NCBI GenBank assembly: GCA_003022815.1
Contig: PXSL01000052.1
Location: 1 to 10,226, forward strand
DNA length: 10,226 nt
DNA from: Halobacteriales archaeon SW_5_68_122
GTDB lineage: Archaea > Halobacteriota > Halobacteria > Halobacteriales > Haloarculaceae
Direction: 5' to 3'
Part shown: one piece after another, positions 6,207-10,226 of the stretch
Numbering within the stretch: position 1 is the first letter of the stretch
How the letters are laid out: each line of letters begins with the position of its first letter
Position numbers and translations under genes: made by a program
The notes under the pieces: model-generated
What the model saw: only the letters and a program-made list of their open reading frames with translations
What the model was told of the DNA's origin: nothing
Database searches by the model: none

Positions 6207-7343
6207 ATGGACGCGGACCGTCGAGAGCGGACCTCCGGGGACAGACTGGCGAACGTCCCCGCATTGGTCGTCAGCGGCATCGGCCTCGTGCTGGCCGGCC
6301 TCTCGCTTTGGTATCTCATTGTCGTCCGCGCCTACTACGTCAGCGGGAGCCTGCTGGATCCGACGCCGGCCGTCGTGCTCGAAGTCATCGAGATCTCGTT
6401 GCTCGGCGGCTTCTCGTTCGTGCTGGTGTACGCCGGCTACTGGCTGGCGGGGTCGCGGTTCGGCGGCCGACGGCTCTGGTGGGCCGGCCTGTGGACGCTC
6501 ATCGGGCTGACCGGCATCGTCGCCATCGTCGTGCTGGTGAACTCGATGCAGCTCATTCGAGGGCAGCCGCTCTCGCAGCCGACGTTCGTCCAGACCATCC
6601 TGCTGGCAGCGGGCGGCGGCGCGATAGCCGGCCTGCTCATCGGCGTCTCGACGGTCAAAGAAACCGTCGAGGCGCGCCGCGCCGAACAGCAGCGGGACGC
6701 GCTGATGTTCGTCAACGAGCTGCTGAGGCACAACGTCCTCAACGGGATGCAGGTCATCAAGGGCAACGCGGAGCTGCTCGACGAGCACGTCACCGAGGAG
6801 GGCCAGCCGCTGCTGGAGACCACCCACGAGCGCTCCGAGAGCATCGTCGGGCTGGTCCAGAACGTCCGGGTGCTCGTCGACTCCGTTTCTCGAGAGAAGC
6901 CGCTCCGTGACGTCGAACTCGGGGCCGTCGTCGGCCGGGCCGTCTCGGAGGGCCGCGGCGCCCATCCCGACGCCGAGTTCGAGGCCGATGTCCCGGACGG
7001 GCTGACGGTCAGGGCCGACGACCTGCTGTCGGCGGTGCTCGAGAACCTGCTCTCGAACGCCGTCGATCACAACGACGCCGACCGACCCCGCGTCGCCGTC
7101 GGGGCCGAACCGGACGGCGAGTCGGTCGTCCTCCGGGTCTCCGACAACGGCCCCGGAATCCCCGAGTCCGAGCGAGAGGCGTACTTCGAGGCCGGCCGCC
7201 AGCACGAGGCGAGCGTCGGCCAGGGCCTCGGTCTGTATTTAGTCAACACGCTGGTCGAGCGCTACGGCGGGACCGTCGAGATAACGGACAACGAGCCGCG
7301 GGGGACGACCGTCGAGGTGGAGCTACGACGGGTCGACGGCTGA
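6207..7343 (+). CDS. Membrane sensor histidine kinase, orphan
   Basis: This 378-residue protein has four transmembrane segments (about 16-40, 58-80, 91-112, 127-148) and almost no extracellular domain, then a cytoplasmic kinase core. The phosphoacceptor is H175 in LLRHNVLNGMQVIKGNAELL. The ATPase domain shows the N box (ENLLSNAVDHND, N280/N284), the G1 box (SDNGPGI, D313) and the G2 box (GQGLGLYLV, 338-346). All catalytic residues needed for autophosphorylation appear intact. No PAS, HAMP or receiver domain is present, so the signal is probably sensed within the membrane, and the partner response regulator is elsewhere. No cognate regulator gene lies in the window. The start at 6207 begins MDADRRERTSG and is preceded by GGAG at 6195-6198. 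Its closeness to respiratory genes might suggest redox or membrane sensing, but this is speculation. Confidence 0.92.
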   Translation: MDADRRERTSGDRLANVPALVVSGIGLVLAGLSLWYLIVVRAYYVSGSLLDPTPAVVLEVIEISLLGGFSFVLVYAGYWLAGSRFGGRRLWWAGLWTLIGLTGIVAIVVLVNSMQLIRGQPLSQPTFVQTILLAAGGGAIAGLLIGVSTVKETVEARRAEQQRDALMFVNELLRHNVLNGMQVIKGNAELLDEHVTEEGQPLLETTHERSESIVGLVQNVRVLVDSVSREKPLRDVELGAVVGRAVSEGRGAHPDAEFEADVPDGLTVRADDLLSAVLENLLSNAVDHNDADRPRVAVGAEPDGESVVLRVSDNGPGIPESEREAYFEAGRQHEASVGQGLGLYLVNTLVERYGGTVEITDNEPRGTTVEVELRRVDG

Positions 7344-7357
7344 CAGCCGGGAGGCAG

Positions 7358-8419
7358 TCAGATCTCCCGCTGGACGACGAACTCCGCGAACCCGGCGAGC
7401 CGGGAGGCCGGCCCGGGTTCGAGATCGAGTCCCTCGAGGTGGGTCTTGGCGCTCTCGGCGAGGGCCTCGGCGAACGCCCGGGCGTACTCGACGCTGCCGG
7501 CTGCCTCGAGAATCGAGACGGCCTCCCGAACCTCCGCGTCGGTGTTGTCGTCGGCCCAAAGGATCTCCTCGAGGCGGGCGACGTCGGCCGGCGGCGCGTG
7601 CTCGACGGCGTGGATGACCATCAGGGTCTTTTTGCCCTCGCGGACGTCGTTGCCGGTCCCCTTGCCGAACTCGCCGCCCTCTTCCATCGCGTGCTCGACG
7701 TCGAGGACGTCGTCGGCGATCTGGAAGGCGACGGCCATCTCCTCGGCGTAGCGGGCGACGGCCGCCTCGGCGTCGGCGTTCCCGGTGACGATGGCGGCCA
7801 GGCGGGCGACGATGCGGCCGAGACAGCCGGTCTTGCAGGCGCACATCTCGAGGTACTCCGCCTCCGTGACGTCGACCTCTTTGTCGTTGTGCCAGCAGAT
7901 ATCCATCCCCTGGCCGAGGTGGGTCCGGTTGAGTTCGTGGGTCAGCATCTCGTAGGCCGCCAGCCGTTGCTCGGCCGGAAGGTCTGCGGGGTTCCGCGTG
8001 ATGACCTTCAGCGGCAGAAAGTACATCGCGTTGCCCGCGTTCAGGGCGACGTCGGTGCCATGGACGTGGTGGAGCGCGGGGCTACCGCGGCGGTGGGTGG
8101 CGCCGTCCTCGACGTCGTCGACGATGATGGTCCCGTTGTGGAGCACCTCGGGGATGGTGGCGTACTCGAGGTACGCCTCGGGTGACTCGCCGAACGCCTC
8201 CACGAGGAGCAGAAAGAGGACGGCCCGCCAGCGCTTGCCGCCGCGGTCCAGCAGGTCCCAGATGGGGTCGGCCAGCGCCTTCTGGATGGCCGTCGGGTCG
8301 TACTCGTACGTCGCCTCGCCGAACAGTTCCGTGAGATAGGCGTCGTCGACCGTCCGTGGCAACAGCGACTCGATGGCCTCGTCGACCACCGGCCGCCGCT
8401 CCTCGAGCACGCTGCGCAT
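7358..8419 (-). CDS. idsA: Polyprenyl (geranylgeranyl-type) diphosphate synthase
   Basis: This 353-residue trans-prenyltransferase condenses isopentenyl diphosphate with allylic diphosphates to make C20 or C25 precursors for archaeal lipids, carotenoids or quinone tails. Visible motifs are GGKR (60-63), the first Asp-rich motif DDVED (101-105) followed by THRRG, KTG (196-198), the second Asp-rich motif DDVLD (236-240), and GKK (262-264). The stretch before the first motif is LHNGTIIV, with Gly at -5 and Thr at -4. It lacks the aromatic residue that sets chain length in type I archaeal GGPP synthases and looks more like the LHNxSLLIDDIED context of eukaryotic-type enzymes. Product length is therefore uncertain. 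The start at 8419 is chosen because a TATA box sits about 27 bases upstream; the open frame to 8548 would pass through this promoter. Haloarchaea carry several idsA paralogues, which I cannot tell apart here. Confidence 0.92.
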   Translation of the reverse strand: MRSVLEERRPVVDEAIESLLPRTVDDAYLTELFGEATYEYDPTAIQKALADPIWDLLDRGGKRWRAVLFLLLVEAFGESPEAYLEYATIPEVLHNGTIIVDDVEDGATHRRGSPALHHVHGTDVALNAGNAMYFLPLKVITRNPADLPAEQRLAAYEMLTHELNRTHLGQGMDICWHNDKEVDVTEAEYLEMCACKTGCLGRIVARLAAIVTGNADAEAAVARYAEEMAVAFQIADDVLDVEHAMEEGGEFGKGTGNDVREGKKTLMVIHAVEHAPPADVARLEEILWADDNTDAEVREAVSILEAAGSVEYARAFAEALAESAKTHLEGLDLEPGPASRLAGFAEFVVQREI

Positions 8420-8443
8420 GTGTCGGCAGTTGCGGTGCCAAGG

Positions 8444-8449
8444 TATAAA
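8444..8449 (-). promoter_or_regulatory. TATA box of the polyprenyl synthase gene
   Basis: TTTATA on the minus strand is centred about 27 bases before the ATG at 8419. It is the clearest TATA box in the window and indicates leaderless transcription from close to the ATG. Confidence 0.7.
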
Positions 8450-8507
8450 CTCTCGTGAACGGCCGGCGCCGTCCCCCCGGCCCCTGCGCTGCCCGTCGAC
8501 GAAGGAC

Positions 8508-8515
8508 TTTTTGAA
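8508..8515 (+). promoter_or_regulatory. TATA-like box for the small ORF at 8539
   Basis: TTTTTGAA is centred about 27 bases before the ATG at 8539, in the divergent gap shared with the polyprenyl synthase gene. The position fits a leaderless start. Confidence 0.45.
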
Positions 8516-8538
8516 TTCTCCGGCCGTCCGGACGCCCG

Positions 8539-8688
8539 ATGAGCACACAGCGCGTCGCCATCGTCGGCGACCCGTCGCTCGCGGACGGCCGCACGGAGCG
8601 CAACGTCAGGACCGGCGGCCCCGTCGACCTGTCGCCGGCCGGCCCGGTCGAGACGCTCGCCGCCCCCGAGACCGGGTCGTTCTCCTGA
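8539..8688 (+). CDS. Small hypothetical protein, 49 residues
   Basis: The frame starts MSTQRVAIVGDPSLADGRTE and ends in GSFS at 8688. Almost every codon ends in G or C, as in neighbouring genes, and a TATA-like box lies about 27 bases before the ATG; these two signs support expression. There is no membrane segment or cysteine. The opening QRVAIVGDPSLA resembles the first beta strand of a nucleotide-binding fold, but the glycine pattern of a full Rossmann motif is missing and the protein ends too soon. It may be a genuine small protein or the stump of a longer gene. I do not recognise the family. Confidence 0.45.
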   Translation: MSTQRVAIVGDPSLADGRTERNVRTGGPVDLSPAGPVETLAAPETGSFS

Positions 8689-8701
8689 GGAAATCTCACC
8701 G

Positions 8702-8707
8702 TTTATG
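8702..8707 (+). promoter_or_regulatory. TATA-like box of the M42 peptidase gene
   Basis: TTTATG is centred about 26 bases before the ATG at 8731 but only 20 before the ATG at 8725. This favours the downstream start. GAGG at 8721-8724 is also correctly spaced for 8731. Confidence 0.5.
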
Positions 8708-8730
8708 ACGCTCGGCCCCCGAGGATGCTC

Positions 8731-9783
8731 ATGAATGAGGACCTCGACTACGAACTGCTGATCTCGCTCACCGAAGAGCGGGGCGTCCCGGGCTACGAGG
8801 ACCGGGTTCGGGAGCGCGTCCGCGAGGCGATGGCGCCCCACGTCGACCGCCTCCGGTCGGACGCGATGGGCAACCTGGTCGGCACCGTCGAGGGCGACGC
8901 CGACTACGACGTCGTCGTCGCCGCCCACATGGACGAGATCGGATTCATGGTCAGACACGTCGACGACGAGGGGTTCCTCGGGCTGGACCCCCTCGGTGGA
9001 TGGGACCCGCGAATCCTCCGTGCCCAGCGGGTGACCGTCCACGCCGCCGACGGCGACGTTCCGGGCCTCATCGGATCGGTGCCGCCGCACACCCTCGACG
9101 AGGCCGACCGCGAGGCGACGCCCGACGTCGAGGACGTCCGCGTCGACCTAGGACTCGACGCTGAGGCGGTCGACGAACGGGTGTCGGTCGGCGACCTGGT
9201 CACGATGGACCAGTCGACCGAGCGGGTCGGCGAGTTCGTCACCGGCAAGGCGCTGGACAACCGCGTCTCGGTGTTCGCAATGCTGGAGGCGGCCCGCCGG
9301 CTCGAGTCGCCGTCGGTGAACGTCCACTTCGCGGCGACTACACAGGAGGAGGTCGGCCTCCGGGGCGCCGAGGCGCTGGGCGTCGACCTCGACCCCGACC
9401 TCGTGGTGGCCGTCGATACTACCGTCGCCAACGACGTGCCCGGCTTCGAACCCGGCGAACGGGTTACCGAACTCGGCGAGGGCGTCGGTATCAAGCTGAA
9501 GGACGCCAGCGTCATCACGAGCCATAAGGTGCACCGACGGCTTCGGAAGGTGGCGGAGTCCGACGGCATCGACCACCAGATGGAGGTGCTGCCGGCGGGC
9601 GGCACCGACACCGGCGGCCTCCAGCGCACCTCGGGAGCCACCCCGGCCGGCGCCGTCTCGGTGCCGACGCGGTACCTGCACACGCCGACCGAGAGTGTTC
9701 ACGGCGACGACATCGCAGCCACGGTCGACCTGCTCGTCGGCTTTCTCGACACCGAAAACGGCACCCACGACTACACGCTCTAA
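8731..9783 (+). CDS. M42-family metallopeptidase (glutamyl/TET-type aminopeptidase)
   Basis: This 350-residue enzyme belongs to the M42 dinuclear metal aminopeptidases, which trim N-terminal residues from peptides and often form large tetrahedral (TET) assemblies in the cytoplasm. Metal and catalytic residues are in place: H66 and catalytic D68 in AAHMDEIGFMV, bridging D176 in GKALDNR, catalytic E206 and ligand E207 in TTQEEVGLRG, D229 in VAVDTT, and H317 in RYLHTPTES. The segment between about 85 and 165 corresponds to the oligomerization/dimerization domain. The length is normal for the family. The start at 8725 (adding Met-Leu) is possible, but the TATA position favours 8731. Relatives are sometimes labelled endoglucanase, which is a historical misnomer. 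Substrate preference cannot be read from the sequence. Confidence 0.93.
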   Translation: MNEDLDYELLISLTEERGVPGYEDRVRERVREAMAPHVDRLRSDAMGNLVGTVEGDADYDVVVAAHMDEIGFMVRHVDDEGFLGLDPLGGWDPRILRAQRVTVHAADGDVPGLIGSVPPHTLDEADREATPDVEDVRVDLGLDAEAVDERVSVGDLVTMDQSTERVGEFVTGKALDNRVSVFAMLEAARRLESPSVNVHFAATTQEEVGLRGAEALGVDLDPDLVVAVDTTVANDVPGFEPGERVTELGEGVGIKLKDASVITSHKVHRRLRKVAESDGIDHQMEVLPAGGTDTGGLQRTSGATPAGAVSVPTRYLHTPTESVHGDDIAATVDLLVGFLDTENGTHDYTL

Positions 9784-9790
9784 TACCCCC

Positions 9791-9840
9791 ACTTTTTCCA
9801 CGGGGCGCCTGCGGCGCCCCGGTAAAAGCCTGGGGAAAGT
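9791..9840 (+). terminator. Composite hairpin and T5 run after the peptidase gene
   Basis: Eight bases after the M42 stop, ACTTTTTCCA (9791-9800) can pair in RNA with TGGGGAAAGT (9831-9840), with two G-U pairs. Inside lies a perfect 9-bp stem, CGGGGCGCC / GGCGCCCCG (9801-9809, 9813-9821), with a TGC loop. The T5 run at 9793-9797 directly after the stop fits archaeal termination, although the T's precede rather than follow the GC stem. Confidence 0.5.
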
Positions 9841-9913
9841 AGCCTGTGCTTCTTCTGCTTGCTTCGCTCACTTCAGTCTGTTCGCGTTACGGCGACTTGT
9901 TCGCTCCGCTCAC

Positions 9914-9955
9914 GCGGATGCTTGTTCTGGGAGGATGGATAATTTAAGCATCCGC
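9914..9955. repeat. Inverted repeat, 10-bp arms
   Basis: GCGGATGCTT (9914-9923) and AAGCATCCGC (9946-9955) are perfect complements around a 22-base A/T-rich loop holding TTTAAG. The right arm shares bases 9952-9955 with the next hairpin, so both cannot form fully at once. Confidence 0.65.
9943..9948 (+). promoter_or_regulatory. TATA-like box inside the hairpin region
   Basis: TTTAAG within GATAATTTAAGC is identical to the core of the halocyanin operon box at 1453. It would place a transcript start near 9972, with no protein gene downstream. Promoter activity is unproven. Confidence 0.35.
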
Positions 9956-9980
9956 TCGGCGCGCCTTGTGCGCCGAGCGG
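9952..9980. repeat. Perfect hairpin, 11-bp arms
   Basis: CCGCTCGGCGC (9952-9962) pairs with GCGCCGAGCGG (9970-9980) across a 7-base loop. Confidence 0.8.
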
Positions 9981-9987
9981 TTTGGTT

Positions 9988-10012
9988 CGAGAGACGCCGC
10001 TGGCGTCTCTCG
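9988..10012. repeat. Perfect hairpin, 11-bp arms, 3-base loop
   Basis: CGAGAGACGCC (9988-9998) pairs with GGCGTCTCTCG (10002-10012) across a GCT loop. Confidence 0.85.
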
Positions 10013-10017
10013 TCATT

Positions 10018-10040
10018 GCGGGAAATCAGAGATTTCCCGC
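10018..10040. repeat. Perfect hairpin, 10-bp arms, 3-base loop
   Basis: GCGGGAAATC (10018-10027) pairs with GATTTCCCGC (10031-10040) across an AGA loop. Confidence 0.85.
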
Positions 10041-10045
10041 TTGCA

Positions 10046-10068
10046 GTCAGAACGCGAAGCGTTCTGAC
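10046..10068. repeat. Perfect hairpin, 10-bp arms, GAA loop
   Basis: GTCAGAACGC (10046-10055) pairs with GCGTTCTGAC (10059-10068) across a GAA loop. The core GCGAAGC (10054-10060) is a known exceptionally stable DNA mini-hairpin. Confidence 0.85.
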
Positions 10069-10075
10069 GACATCA

Positions 10076-10102
10076 CGAAAGACGACCTGAGGTCGTCTTT
10101 CG
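10076..10102. repeat. Perfect hairpin, 12-bp arms, 3-base loop
   Basis: CGAAAGACGACC (10076-10087) pairs with GGTCGTCTTTCG (10091-10102) across a TGA loop. This is the longest perfect stem of the chain. Confidence 0.85.
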
Positions 10103-10109
10103 AACGACA

Positions 10110-10152
10110 CCGGCGGCGAGGGAACGAAGTGAGCGAGCCGCCGGCCTTTTTT
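10110..10152 (+). terminator. Hairpin followed by T6, terminator-like
   Basis: CCGGCGGC (10110-10117) pairs with GCCGCCGG (10137-10144) across a 19-base loop, and CC plus six T's follow at once (10147-10152), with another T5 at 10161-10165. It resembles an intrinsic terminator for plus-strand transcription and closes the row of short-loop hairpins. The loop contains GAACGAAGTGAGCGAG, a word I remember as common in haloarchaeal intergenic DNA. Confidence 0.55.
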
Positions 10153-10183
10153 CATCGACGTTTTTCAAGGAGTGGTTCCCGCA

Positions 10184-10200
10184 GCGCGCCGAAGGCGCGC
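10184..10200. repeat. Hairpin, 7-bp arms, GAA loop
   Basis: GCGCGCC (10184-10190) pairs with GGCGCGC (10194-10200) across a GAA loop. Flanking GGTTCC (10174-10179) and GGAAACC (10203-10209) could extend it imperfectly with a bulge. Confidence 0.6.
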
Positions 10201-10226
10201 GAGGAAACCCGACGCAGAAAAAGGTC

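Larger units (their letters stand above)
9784..10226. other. Gene-free region packed with distinct hairpins
   Basis: No reading frame here has haloarchaeal codon use, and the open frames that cross it run through palindromes. The stretch holds at least nine inverted repeats of unrelated sequence. Five from 9952 to 10102 sit in a row with 28-36 bases between their starts. A/T-rich spacers, a TATA-like box and a T6 run accompany them. Individual hairpins are listed separately. The region continues to the window edge, so its right boundary is unknown. Confidence 0.8.

Noticed and set aside
6129..7205. Long minus-strand frame opposite the histidine kinase
   Set aside because: Antisense shadow; the kinase motifs on the plus strand are complete.
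7347..7369. Weak inverted repeat CGGGAG/CTCCCG between the convergent kinase and synthase genes
   Set aside because: Only 6 bp with a 10-base loop and no T-run, and it overlaps the synthase stop codon; too weak to call a terminator.
7439..8185. Long plus-strand frame of 248 codons opposite the polyprenyl synthase
   Set aside because: Antisense shadow caused by high GC; Val/Gly/Asp-rich without domains, while the minus frame has all catalytic motifs.
8420..8548. N-terminal extension of the polyprenyl synthase
   Set aside because: It would be encoded through the TATA box at 8444-8449, and the extra residues do not match the family.
8731..9783. Endoglucanase annotation for the M42 protein
   Set aside because: The metal-binding residues are those of M42 aminopeptidases; the cellulase label is a historical error for this family.
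9984..9992. GGTTCGAGA resembling a tRNA T-arm
   Set aside because: No T-stem pairing or acceptor and anticodon arms; the bases belong to the 9988-10012 hairpin.
9695..10155. Open frames of 131 (plus) and 81 (minus) codons in the hairpin region
   Set aside because: They read through palindromes, lack haloarchaeal codon use and overlap the peptidase end or each other.
9952..10200. CRISPR array
   Set aside because: The roughly 30-base spacing is suggestive, but the repeated units have no shared sequence; only their fold is alike.

Overview
The window is haloarchaeal chromosomal DNA (class Halobacteria). The reading frames are very GC-rich with nearly all-G/C third codon positions, the soluble parts of the proteins are acidic, exported proteins carry twin-arginine signals, and most first genes have an A/T-rich TATA-like box about 25-30 bases before the ATG, as expected for leaderless archaeal transcripts. 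Genus cannot be fixed from the sequence alone.

Positions 1-6104 are a respiratory locus built around a cytochrome bc (quinol:acceptor oxidoreductase) complex. A membrane protein on the minus strand (1-398, cut by the window edge) is divergent from a two-helix membrane protein (486-1358). Then comes a tightly packed plus-strand operon: a C-terminally membrane-anchored halocyanin (1484-2155), a small two-helix protein (2158-2553), a Rieske iron-sulfur protein (2553-3404), a b6-type cytochrome b (3407-4216) and a PetD/subunit IV-like protein (4221-4976). Two small membrane proteins (5002-5394, 5387-5656) follow under their own promoter, facing a convergent four-helix membrane protein (5667-6104). 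No cytochrome c1 is present; the anchored blue copper protein is the obvious candidate for that role. The PetD-like gene appears damaged: its last part runs out of frame, while the neighbouring frame ends in a sensible C-terminus and stop.

Positions 6207-9783 hold unrelated housekeeping and signalling genes: a four-helix membrane sensor histidine kinase (6207-7343), a convergent polyprenyl (GGPP-type) diphosphate synthase (7358-8419, minus), a divergent small ORF of unknown function (8539-8688) and an M42-family metallopeptidase (8731-9783).

Positions 9784-10226 contain no believable gene. This stretch is packed with a chain of different, mostly perfect hairpins, many with 10-12 bp arms and 3-base loops, about 30 bases apart, with a TATA-like box upstream and a hairpin plus six T's near the end. 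It is the most unusual structure in the window and could be a structured non-coding RNA, a mobile-element remnant or a terminator/replication structure.
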